Source of the DNA: Anastatus disparis
Lineage: Eukaryota; Arthropoda; Insecta; Hymenoptera; Eupelmidae
Direction of reading: 5' to 3'
DNA length: 64,000 nucleotides
Assembly (NCBI GenBank): GCA_017163975.1
Contig: JAFFSR010000221.1
Span: 2,294,001 to 2,358,000 of the forward strand
The stretch's first letter is position 1; every line of letters begins with the position of its first letter. The notes below the pieces were generated by a model. The model saw only the letters and a list, made by a program, of their open reading frames with translations. It ran no database searches and had not been told where the DNA came from. This document shows positions 36,592 to 48,879 of the stretch, piece after piece. Made by a program: the position numbers and the translations under genes.

Positions 36592-39500
36592 CTAGTTATT
36601 AACTAGTTCAATTTGCCTATACTTTTTGCGCAAGTTGCTTACAGGGTCCTTAAAAAGTACAGGGTCCAGTCTCATGTTCGATCGCAGCAATGGCATATAA
36701 CCGAAAACAGCAACGAATGTATTCATACAAGTTTGACGCTGGATAAAATGATCTGGATCATTCCATGGAGATCTGAAATTAAATATTGCATGTTATTTTA
36801 ATATTTAATTTTCATGAAAATAAATAATTTTCAAGGATATTTATCATGTATAAAATTTAACGTAGAATCAATATTTAAGTACAGTAAAACAAAAATTAAA
36901 AAGAAATTTTAAGTACAAGTAAATTTCCAGTTTATTAAAAATGTTAAAAAATATTTTTTTATTAGAAAAGTAATTGTATGTAAAAGTATTTTTCAAATAA
37001 AAAGATATGTTAAATTAAAAATATTAAATCTCAAAAATATCTTTATCAATCTTACCTGTTCCCAGCAGCTGATGTGTCTTTATACATCTTACGTTGAGTT
37101 ACTTTGATTGGAGGATGACGAGTAACATGACTCACGAGAAAGTTCATTAAAATATCTTCACAATTCTGAGATTGTTCTACAGTTTTGTGAAGAGTTGAAC
37201 TTAAGGTCTCAGTATACAGAGTATTATAATAACGATGATAGAAGGCAGCCCCTGTTAACACCATGCTATAATCATTTGTCCACTTACTCGTATAACCCCA
37301 TGATCGCTGTAAAAAAAAAGAATAATAAATTAATAAATACATACAAAAAACATATTTTATCATAAAATTTATACTTTTTATTCATTTATAAAAATGTTCA
37401 ATTTATTATAGTAAAAATGTAATTTAAAATCAATGAAATTATTTAAATAAAACATTTAATAAATGTAAAAAAAATTTTGAAAATTTATAAATGTGTAATA
37501 TTTATTTGACTGAATTTTTATAATGTAATTAACACAAAATAAACTTTTAGAGAAAAATAAATAATTCTTAATTTCGAAGTAATTATAACTAACTTATATA
37601 GCGATTTGTAAAAATATTTTGTTTTACTTGCATTTGAAATTTTGTTTTGGTTTATATTTTGTTTTATTCATATTTAAACTTTTTTTTATTTATTTACCTT
37701 GGAATCATCCCAATAATGAGATCTGGCTGGATAGCCAACAATTCGATCTGGGAAGCTTTTCCAAACAACAAAAGCGAAGTCAATCTCGTCTGTATTCAGG
37801 GTTACATCTTCATCTAACGATAATATGGCACTAGTTTTGATCAAGGGATGAGGATAAAATCTATAAGATATTCCAGTGGCCGGGACCACGTGGATTGGTG
37901 ACTTTATACCTTGCCAACGTGGTTTTCTAGGTGGAGGAATGTCAGAGTTCCACATTAATATGATCTGTAATTTAAAAAATTTTTTTTTAATGAAATATTA
38001 TCTACTTTAATATTACACAGGATAAATTTTTATATAACTTTTTTTTTCAAAGGAATAACTTTTGAAATACATATTATTCAAGCAATAAAACAAAATTTAT
38101 ATAAAAAATATAAAATACTATTTGAAAAAACATTTCTTACTTTGTCTAAATATTTACTCTTAGCAAGGCTCTTCAGTAATCTATAAAGAACTGCAGTAGA
38201 TCCAAGCTGAGAGTAAATTATGGCAGTAAATGTGTTTCCAGGATTGCAATCTTGAAATGGAAGTTCATCTTGAGTGTCAGCAAAATTTGGTAAAATGGCC
38301 AATGCTCCTGGATGTCGATTCCAAACACGTAATTCTCTACGACCTTCCCAAGGAATACGTTCACGTATAACCTAGAATGAAAATTATAAGTACTTAATAT
38401 TTTTATGATTTCAATATTTTGTTTTTTAAAGACATAAAATTTTATTCTACATACCTCAAATGTCGTAAAAATAATTTTTTCTATTGATGAAAAATATTGC
38501 TCCCACAGAAATTGCGTTTGTTGTCTTAATTGAAAAATTTTAGTTTGTGGTACTGATCTCAGAATGTCTGGAACCTATTTAAAATGCAATACATTTTAAA
38601 ATTTTTATCCAATCTTATTTTTTAATAATAGTGAAAATTTAAAATAAATATATTCACTTGAAAAAGAAGTCTTTCATCAGCATAAATTACTGCCTTAAAC
38701 CAATCAATGCGGTCATGAAATGGGAGAGCCCATCCATTACTTAAAATAACAGGAATACATCCAGCTCTTAAGGCTTCTAAAAATCGAAAGCTACCAAGTC
38801 TACGTCCTCGAGGAACAAGGCAGAATGTTGAATTCAATAAAAGAATCTCATAATCATACCTAAAATAATCACAAGATTTTACTATTACTTGCTAAAAATT
38901 AAAGTTAAATTGCTTTAATTATAAAAATTGAATCACTACAATTATGATACTATTAGTTTAAATTTTTTTATTTTCAGCAAAATTTAATCATTAAAGTGCT
39001 TGTACACTCAAAGGTAACATATTCACACGTATTATGATCAAACGTTTTTGAAAATGCATTTTCATTATAGTCTTTTTAGTTTTTCAAAAACATTCGATTG
39101 AAACACAAGGAAATGTATTAATATTGAGAATACATTCATGAATTTAAAAAATTACCATTAGAAATTCTTACATGCTTTATGTATTAAGCTAATTCAAAAT
39201 AAAATATTAAAAATGAAAATAAAAAATAAATAATATATTTACATATCGTATTCTCGAATATCCTGTTGGCAATGTTCATCTTGTAATTCCCTCCAAGATT
39301 TACCGTGTCGACAAGTTGTAACAAATATGAGATCTTTTCCATTGTGCAAATGGTGAAGAGCATTTCTTGTTTCAGATCCAATGCCATGGACGTATCTTTT
39401 TCCCTTAAAAGCTGCCAAATATTTTTTATTACCAGGAAAATGATTATGGATAGCTTGACCAGGTTCACCACCACGTTCAGGATGTTGTTTTCCAAACAGA

Positions 39501-40132
39501 GGTATAGAAACATCAAAATCTTCCCTTAATTTCATCACAGACATACTTGCCTTGGCAAGCATCGCATATCCATAATCAAAGGCCATTGCATCTTCTACGT
39601 AATCAGGCCAAGTGCCTGAATACAAATTAAAAATTAAATGATTTTTTCCATTGTTCCAATATGGCAATCGCGCGAGTTTTGTAGGTAGATTATGTACAAA
39701 TTCAGTCGATAAAGGATCTCTGTCAAGCGTATCCAGAGCCAAAACAAATAAACAAGCTCGTGATGGATCCGACGTATAATATCGTGATTCTGTGATGACA
39801 TTTAATATTTTTTGGTATAATGGACTGATTGAATCTTCAATAGGATACACATAAACAGTAAATCCCTCTTTACACTTTGTGTAATCAAAGCATGTATTCA
39901 TATCACACTTTTTTAAATTCGGAGTACCTGGAGGTGGATTATTTATCGATCTTGAATATTTTTCAAAGTTTTCCTTAAATTTATGATCAATGACAAAGTG
40001 TGAAGGTGAATCATCTGAAGATGATTCTTTACTTGAATTTTTTCCTGTTTTTAAACGATAACCACCAAAGTAGCAAAAGCCAAGAAAAGCGACTGTTACA
40101 AATACAAGCAGATAGCGCTTTTTGGCTTGCAT
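36592..40132 (-). CDS. ttv: Exostosin-1 / tout-velu, heparan sulfate copolymerase subunit
   Basis: The seven coding exons are 40132-39243, 38859-38658, 38574-38455, 38371-38141, 37964-37698, 37306-37056 and 36772-36592. They sum to 2142 bases, 713 aa plus TAG. The start was chosen at the ATG of MQAKKRYLL, shared with vertebrate EXT1; the in-frame GTG upstream is not needed. A single signal-anchor helix lies at about 8-27, marking a type II Golgi protein. The GT47 exostosin domain follows (FTVYVYP at 91, [39 protein letters not shown]). The C-terminal GT64 domain has LSLDED at about 529, [19 protein letters not shown] and [11 protein letters not shown]. Length is close to EXT1 (about 746 aa). 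In the family it acts with EXT2 to add alternating GlcA and GlcNAc to heparan sulfate, which affects Hedgehog and other morphogen spreading. The EXT1 rather than EXT2 or EXTL3 assignment rests on N-terminal and motif match. Confidence 0.95.
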
Positions 40133-42023
40133 TTTTAGTATAATTGTGATACACACTTATAAATTTTAAACATTTTCCCTCCAAAAAAACCACCATAACT
40201 CTTCAAGGATATGCATTGTATGCGATTTCTCAATTGGGTACTTGGGTGAACTCCAAGATTACGCAGAAAATCTTCTTGATATCATCTTTACCCTAAAACT
40301 AAAATTTTAAAAAATATTAGAATATTTACTATAAACATTCAATTGATTTTTTTAACAGTAAAAATATAAAATTTTGAAATCATTAAGCATCCTAAATATT
40401 ACATGAATTATTAGTGCATAAATGAAACATCTACATCATTCTTTTCAATTTGTTAATTCTTATTATTAAACACAGTTCCATCCAACTTGTTAAGTTTCTA
40501 AAGTGATAATATTAAAAATTTTAATTAACACTTTTTTATATCATGTTGGAATATTCATTTATGCGAGTCATAAAGTTAATGCACATGTCTTTGACACATA
40601 TGTATAAATAATCAATGATAAAAAAGCAGAAGAGTTTTAATAAAGCTAAAAAGATTAGAAAAAATTTTTAATATTATATTTTAAAACTTTGAAAATCTAA
40701 TAATTTTTATCATCTATAATAAAATAGTAAACTTTTTATGTTTATCTAATTATAAAAGATATTAAATTCATAAAAATAACAGAATATAAGTTTTTTATGA
40801 GTAGAAGTATAGAATTTAAACTAACATAAAAATATACTTCGTATAAGATAAAAATGTTGTATAAAGAATATATTATTTGATGTATACTTTATCAATTGAT
40901 TAAAAAAGTTTTTAAACTTATATTTTAATGACTCTAGCTCACAATCAAATGATGTATTCAAATTTATAAAAAATAATTATCAATTAATTATTATAAAACT
41001 AGTATATTTTAATCAATCGTACTAAATATTTAAATAAAGTAATAAAAAGTAGTAATTACAAACAGTTAAATAATTTAACAGAAATATGAGATAAATTTTA
41101 TACGTAAAACATTCTGCTTTATATCATCATGCATTAAAGTATGATAAAAGATTGTTGCAGCATCTGCTCAGTAAAGTAATTGCCTCAGCAGTTGACCACG
41201 TACAAAGTACTGACCTTCTTATGGATAATTCCATTTCTACAGTTATTGGTCTTATTAAATTTATTACATTGATGGATCAGCAATTGGTTTATAGTCAACT
41301 GCAACTGCATTTACCTTAACAAAAGTATGTTACAAAATAATGAGCCTTTAATGAATCTTTAAATTATCTGATTTTCAAAATTAATTATAAATATAAATAA
41401 TTTTCAATAATATATATTTTAATTTATTATATTCAAATGAATTTTAATAATATGCGTCTAATTAGAATGCTAAAATAAATAATTGAATTTAAATCTCTAC
41501 ATGCAAATGTATGTAAAACTATACGTACAAATAAGAACAGGAAAATATAAAATTACTATTATGAAGTATAAAAAAAACTAAAAAAGATATTAATAGAGTT
41601 TCAATATAAACATTATAAAATTGTTACAGTCTACAAAAAGAAATTATAGAATAAAAGCCAATATACATAATATCCAATAATATTATTTCTAAGTCAAATT
41701 ATTCACAGTCCATTAATTAATTGAATATAGAATTTTTATATTTAGTTTAAGCCAAGTATGTGTATATTTTTCAAACTACTTGTTTTTTTAACAAAAAAAT
41801 CCATATTAATGCAAAAATCAATATGAAAAAAACATAAATTATTATTTTAAAATCTCACAAACAAGTACTCTGAAAATAGAATCTTTTTATCCAGTGTCAA
41901 AGAGTTCAAGGTAAAGCAAATGAAGTGAGATAGTAGCAGACCAAAAAGAAACAAAAAACGAAAATAAAAATCAATCCTAAGGGAAAATCCAGAAAAAGAA
42001 GAATATAAAAAAAATTACATACC
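40133..42023 (-). promoter_or_regulatory. Probable 5' UTR intron and exons of the exostosin gene
   Basis: Upstream of the ATG, a T-rich tract with AG at about 40299-40300 looks like an acceptor. A good donor, GAAAG followed by GTATGTAAT, lies at 42023. Together they suggest a noncoding first exon above 42023 and an intron of about 1.7 kb. This is inferred from splice signals only. Confidence 0.45.
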
Positions 42024-43420
42024 TTTCTTCCTACTCTACTCTGGAAGAAAATACGTCAGTCTTACGATAAAAAGGTATGACTCTTATTTCGTGTATATAA
42101 ATTATGCAAATTACAGGTATAACAAGTAGACGACGAGGACGACAACAGTGACAGATACACAAGCTTAAAAATCACCAACAAGCTACTTCCACTCCTTATT
42201 TTTTTTTCACGCACACGTTCGTAATTTAAATAATGTACGCGATGGCACAGATTCCAGGAAAAAAAAATATCCAGAGGCTCTACTACTGGAATAATATTTT
42301 TCAGCCTCCTCTTCCTCTTCTTCTTCTTCTTCTTCCTCCTCTGACTCCTCTTTTTCCACAGATGTGGGCGATTTAGTGTTTCTGGCCAAATCGTTATTTC
42401 TTTTAATCAACGATAATTCGGCAAACCAATAATGCTCGGTTACCATAATTTTCCGAAAAAAATTAAAGTATTAAAAAGAGGAAAGATACAGATGTGTGTA
42501 CTATACTTTTTATATTAAATCGTATAAACTTTGTAGGTTAAGTCCAGACGACGGTATAAAATGACATTGTACTGACAGCGGCAGCATCGACGTGGAGATG
42601 TAAATCACGCCCGTCGGCGGCATCGCATTTACTACTACTACTACTACAAGCAACGTAAGGTAAAACCGATATATAAGCAACAAGAATGGCAATGATTCTG
42701 TTGAATTGGTATAGTCGTATAGTCGCGTGTGTAATAGCGGCGCGCAATCTTGATCAGTTTGCGGTGCTGTTTGGTGGTGCTGCTGCTGTATGACGCCTCC
42801 CACAACAACATAATCACAAACCTTTTTTTAGATCATTGCTCTCTTTCTTTCTCTCTCTCATTTCTCTTTCCTTTTTTTTATTTCTTTTACTTTGAAAACA
42901 GCCGCCCTGTTGTCGATGGGCTACTCGACTATGATGAGTTTGTGACGTAGTCTCTTCTCTCCTCTCCTCTGTCGTGTTTTTTTTTTTCTTCTTTTTTCTT
43001 AATACGTACATACGTACGTGCCCTCTAGTGTACTTTCCTCTCCTGATTCTCTCCTCTTGAATTCTTTTTCTTTCTTTTTATTTCAAGGAGGGACCGAGGG
43101 AGCTTTCTTCGCTCTATTGTACATATATGTATTATATACGTACATAGTGTCTTTGTCGTTCTTCTTTTTGGTGTTTGAAAAAAAGAAGAAGAGAAAGAAT
43201 ACTATTTATTGTGTGTGCGACCATTCGCACACAGACGTTTATTTTTCGCGATTTGTGAAAAAAAAAATGCGCACGCGCGCACGTGTATTGTATATGTAAA
43301 GTATTAAACGTATCTTGTGTGAGTATACGTATACTTACTCATGTGCGAGTCATATTTTTTAAATTTATAAGGGGGTGCGCGCATAAGTGAAGACACGAAA
43401 ATAAAAAGATGAAAAATCAT
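42024..43420. promoter_or_regulatory. CpG-richer promoter-like region upstream of the exostosin gene
   Basis: Composition is clearly less AT-rich than neighbouring DNA, with CTCTTTCT tracts, a GAA/TTC simple repeat at about 42303-42357 and ACGCGCGCACGTG near 43270. It probably contains the transcription start of the exostosin gene; whether a gene on the other strand also starts here cannot be seen. Confidence 0.4.
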
Positions 43421-44893
43421 GTTTTCGATGATTTTTATACACTTTCTGGTTCCTGGATCATTTTTGCGTATATAAAATGTTTTATAACTGATGAATGATT
43501 TTTCTTATATATAGGTATTCAACTCAACATCATTTATTCACCAAAATTATATGATTTTATGCCTCCTTAGAATTGGCGAAATTATCATATAGAATATTAA
43601 ATAAAATCTAGGGAAATTTATAGTCATATATATGGTAAGATTTACACAGATTCATATTAGTCTTTCGGTGATTGGTCAAAATTTCTCAAACTTGCGCATT
43701 ACATTAAATACTTAAAAGCGCGGTTTCTTCAAAATTTTACAAAGTTAAACAAGTTTTAACGTTTCACGATTTTTATTAATTAACCGGTGAAAAATTGATC
43801 TTTGAATATTGATTCAAGATTATAAACAAATTTATTTTCTTACGTTATGCATCTTAAAAAACAATGTTATTATTAATTGCATATTTAATTAACAAATCTA
43901 TATTATACTATGCACCTTGGGATGTTAAAACTTGTTTAGTCTACAATATGCATTTAAACGTGAGCTAGAATATGAGAAAATTTATTCTCGAGGTGTTTTT
44001 CTGATATTGTTTTTCTTACGTTTTGAAGCCAAAAATGTTACATTTAATTTCCGGCTCAAATAGATAATTTGGCACTCTTGGTTAAAATTTTGAGAAAAAA
44101 ATTTAATTTATTTTGTTCCGATTGTAGCAAATATTGAACGTTAAAAATTTTATTCTTTTTCCAAATTTTTCATATGATATATAAATTTAATTTTATAAAA
44201 AGTAGCTAAATAAGAATTATTGATTTGCATTATAAATACTTTGAAAATTATTTAAAATATGTTTTTTAAAACCAAAACATGAAAAACTTAATATAGAACG
44301 GTCAGAATATGGTCAATTATAATCTCTAATTTTTTTCAGAACTGCAACTCATTCACAGAGAGTACGTCATAATAATAATAATTATACGTTATCTAGCTTA
44401 ATGGGAGAGTTGAACAAATTATGCTTGCGTCAATCCTGCCGTGAAATATATTATTTATCTTATAATTCTATAAGTCATAAACACTCTAATTTAGTGTTTA
44501 TTTTTAACTCTTTCATTAATTTAGATTCATAGCCGAATGACCTTCATTCCAGTAATAAGCGATTTTGGCGTAGTTTAATCACTACGGCGCCAGTCTCTAA
44601 ATCATCAAATTGAAATTTATATTGAGAGTCCTTTTTTAAATAGCTCCAAAAAATACCATGTAACATTTAAGCACGATGTATGCAAAGAAATTATTTATTC
44701 CAAGTTATATCAATAAACCTCGTTTTATTTTTTAAAATATCATATAAAAAATATTTAAATTATAAAAATTATTAAGTTTCCTTTTTCACTTAAAATTCTA
44801 ACATTATAAATATTATTCAGTAGCAGATGACACATCAACTTCTTTTGAATATAATAATTCTTCGTTAGATATGTCGAAATCAATTGCAAAAAT
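43421..44893. other. AT-rich DNA, no gene seen
   Basis: Only short low-complexity frames. Confidence 0.35.
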
Positions 44894-44894
44894 G

Positions 44895-45094
44895 AGATCG
44901 TCAGTGGCTTAGTCGGTAGAGCGATGGATTCGTGATCTCGAGGTCCCGAGTTCGAATCCCGCTATCGGCGGCCGATTTAAACAAGCACCGCTGATATGAT
45001 ACGTGTGCTTTGTTCACAAACACACTGAGAAACCTCCGTCGCTAATTAGCATTACGATGATAGCATAAATACAACGACGTTAAATAAAAAAAAA
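44895..45094 (+). mobile_element. tRNA-derived SINE, longest copy
   Basis: Head ATCGTCAGTGGCTTAGTCGG then GAGTTCGAATCCCGC (strong B-box), body GTGCTTTGTTCACAAACACA, and tail CCGTCGCTAATTAGC through ACAACGACGTTAAATAAAA. About 200 bases. Confidence 0.9.
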
Positions 45095-45236
45095 GTATTT
45101 AATATAAGCTTTAATTTTTCTTTTCAATTTTTTAAGTCGTTTTTTTCGTATATATTTTAAGGAAAAAAATTTTTTAAGCATACGATGAATCAATTTATCG
45201 ATAATACAACATGAATTAATAAATACATTACACACT

Positions 45237-45298
45237 TCCGATCTCCGTGGCTAATTAGCATCGTAATGATGGCATAATTGCAACAACGTTAAATTAAA
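45237..45298 (+). mobile_element. SINE tail fragment
   Basis: Tail module only: ATCTCCGTGGCTAATTAGC to CAACAACGTTAAATTAAA. Confidence 0.75.
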
Positions 45299-46166
45299 TA
45301 CTTATAAATTGTTTATAATTTGCAGGAATTACTTCATTATTCACAAAATTGCTCACAAAACAGAGAATGATTTTTTTAATTTTCTTAGTTTAATGCTTAA
45401 AAAAATGGACACTTCGTTCATTTTATTTAAAAATTTTTATTTTAATAAAATATTTGGTTATTTTCGAAGAAAATATACAATTATTAACATTACTATCTCA
45501 TTTTCGAATAATATTCTGTTTAGACAATATTATAAAAAAATACAGTTAACGCTGCGAAGATATGCATCATTTTTTACAATAATAAAAATATTTTTAAATT
45601 TAAAAAAAATATTTTTTTGGTTTTATAAAAATAATTGCACTATCTTAATATTTTCATCACACATGTAAAAAGCCAGAAAAAGAAAAAATTCCTTTCACTT
45701 GAACAAACATATATAAAACTAAAATTAAATTATAGAGAATTATGTAAATTAATATTAATATTTTATGGTTTTGCGTTAATTTGACATTTAGAGCGAAAAT
45801 TTCGTAAAAGTACGAGGTATTTTACAAAAATAAGTATATTATAAAATTTAAATACATGATCGCTATAATTCTATGATTAAATATTTGTACAATTCATTAC
45901 AATAATTATGATAAAAGAATACTTGAATAATAAAATCATTATCATATACAATTTTCATTACACTCTAAATGCCTTAAGTTGATTGTTCCTTTTTTTCAAG
46001 CGGTCATTCTATTTTTGCAAGAAATGCTTACTATCTACTCTACATTTTTAAGTAACTTCGTTGAAAACTATATTACGAGCGTATCCGCTTTATATTGTGA
46101 ATGAAATATTAACAATGAACTTTAATAATCCATCAGAATCGATCATCACTTTAAACATAATAAATA

Positions 46167-48822
46167 CTAAACAGTGATAATGCTTTTTCGACCAGCGCCT
46201 ACTCCAATCCATTTAACTGCAAAAAGAAAACAATCATTAAAATTGTAGAATTAAATGAAATTTTTTAATAGTATCTTATGCACCAAGTGCGTAAAATGTA
46301 CTTTCGCGGCGAGTGCGAGCGAAAGTACATTGCGCACGCGGTGCATATACTATTTTATAACACGAGGGGCGTAAAATGGTCATTTTATGCCCGCAAAGCA
46401 GTGCATAAAATGACCATTTTACGCCCCGAGTGTTATAAATTAATTTTTTTAAGTCGTTTGCATAATACTATTGATAAATATATTATCTAAAAGACATTGT
46501 ACGTTGTTGCGTGAGAAATATTTGAAAGTTACCTGGAATATCTAAGTGGTTTTCTAGTATCTGTACATATTTTTGAGCGCTTGGAGGTAAATTATCAAAA
46601 GAGCGTACACCTTCAGTACTAGTCTGCCATCCTTCGAATTCTTCATAAATGGGCTCTACTTTTGATAAATCTGATGTACTACTAGGGAAATAATCAATTT
46701 CCTTGCCATTCAAACGATATCCAATGCAGACTTTAATAGTTGGCAATGTATCTAAGATATCAAGTTTGGTCAAACATATCGCTGTGTATCTAAAAGAAAT
46801 AGAATATACCCAAATTATAATTAATTACGTAGATAATCTGAGTACTTAAGTAAAAATAAAAAGGTGGTTACCCATTCACTATCGCTGTAAATTTTAACAA
46901 CGCTAAGTCTAGCCAACCACAACGTCGTTTTCTTTTTGTTGTAACACCAATTTCAGAACCTCTTTTTTGCAATGTTTCACCTGTAGCATCTAATAATTCA
47001 GTAGGGAATGGACCATCACCTACTCGAGTTGTGTAAGCTTTTATTACTGCTATAACTTCTCCAATAACAGCTGGTGGAAGTCCTAGACCAGTACAAACTC
47101 CGCCAATACTGCAATTTGAACTAGTAACATATGGATAGGTTCCAAAATCTATATCCAACAATCCTGCATTAGCACCTTCGACTAGAATTTTTTTTCCTTC
47201 TTTTATTGATTTATACAAATAATGTACCGTTTCTCTAACAAATGGCTTGATACGTTCTGCATATCTGTAATAGCCAAAGTATTTGATTTGCATAGATTTA
47301 AACCTTATATTTACAGTTTATAAGATAACAACAGAAATTATTCCATCCAAACAATTTCTTGTCCATCTTTGAAATTAATGAAAAATAAATTAGAAATGAA
47401 AATAGAAATTAAAAATACAAACCCTTTATATCGTTCTAGTTCTGCTTTCACATCTACTGTAAGAGCAGGAAAAATCTTTTGATGTAATCCAACAAGTGAA
47501 GTAAATTTTTCAGAAAATTTATCATAATCTCCGATAAGATCACCTATTCTGATTCCGGTCCTAGCAGCTTTGCTTGCATAAGCTGGACCAATACCTTTTT
47601 TTGTAGTACCTAAGGATCTAGTACCTTTTTCGATTTCCTGTAATTCATCAACTTGTTGATGAAAATCAAAAACCAAGTGAGCTTTATCTGAAATAATAAG
47701 TCGATCTTTCCAATCCTTAAGTCCTTGAGCTTCGTTTTCTTCGATTTCAGCAAATAAACTGGGCAAATGAATGACAACACCATTTCCTAAAAACATATAA
47801 AAGGCAGGAAATATTAATATTACTCTAGACTTTACAGAGTATGCTAAAAAGTTGAAATGAATCTGAGAGGACTGGATTTACTTTGTTGAATTAATAAAGG
47901 TGGAGTAATATTAAAAAGTTAAAAAGACAAACTACGATAATTTATTCTTAGAATTAAAGTGAATAACATAATAATTAAAGTGAACAGCAAATATAATATT
48001 TCTAGATTTATAAGATATGATTTTCGAATTGCTAAATACACTATTATGAAATTTCATGTTCATATAAATTAAAGTAAGAGCTTTCAAATATAGTTGCACG
48101 AAATATCAAAAATTCAATAAACAATTTATAATTATTAAGTAATTAAGTTTTTAAAATTTCTGTTAATTTCTTTTTTTCCTAATATCAAGAAATGTATTTT
48201 TGTTAATCCGTAAATTAGTCAATTTAATCATAGATAAGATAATTGTGGTGTACCTTTCCTTTAAAATAAATAGTAAATTTTTTAATTAAAAATATTACGT
48301 AAAACATGAGATTCTTATCTGATTTGATCAAATAAAAATGATAAGATACAGGTATGTCATTGACTTCTTGTTAAATTCTATAATTCATATGCTATATTAA
48401 TTTATATTGATGCATAAGTTTATTTTAATATTCAAAGTTCATCTTTTAATTTGCCTAAATATTTATTAATTATAATTTTTTAACGAGTACAATAGTAACT
48501 ATTTTCGATGTTTTTGAAATTAAAAAAACTGGAGCAGGCAAAAATCTAAATGAAAATTAATATAATCAGAGGAAAAATATAGAATATTATTAGTGATTAT
48601 ACAATCATGAATTCATTACAACTGAATTTTTGTATATTTAAATGACAAATTACCTATTACGGATTTACATTTGGGATTGATTATTCCACTAGGTAGAAGG
48701 TGAAAGTGGTATTTGGCACCTTCTACAACTACAGTATGACCAGCATTACTACCTCCCTGTGAAATCGTAATAATATTTGATATTGCATAGTACTTATTTA
48801 TATATATATATATATATATAAA

Positions 48823-48879
<57 letters not shown>

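Noticed and set aside
39305..39529. Plus-strand frame inside the exostosin gene, and other frames overlapping its exons
   Set aside because: Antisense or shifted shadows of the well-supported exons.
42207..42446. Minus-strand 79-codon frame with a poly-Glu run
   Set aside because: The Glu run is a TTC/GAA simple repeat in the promoter or 5' UTR region of the exostosin gene; no other coding sign.
44895..44970. Functional tRNA gene
   Set aside because: The A- and B-boxes are good, but the acceptor stem does not close and the sequence continues into the SINE body and tail.
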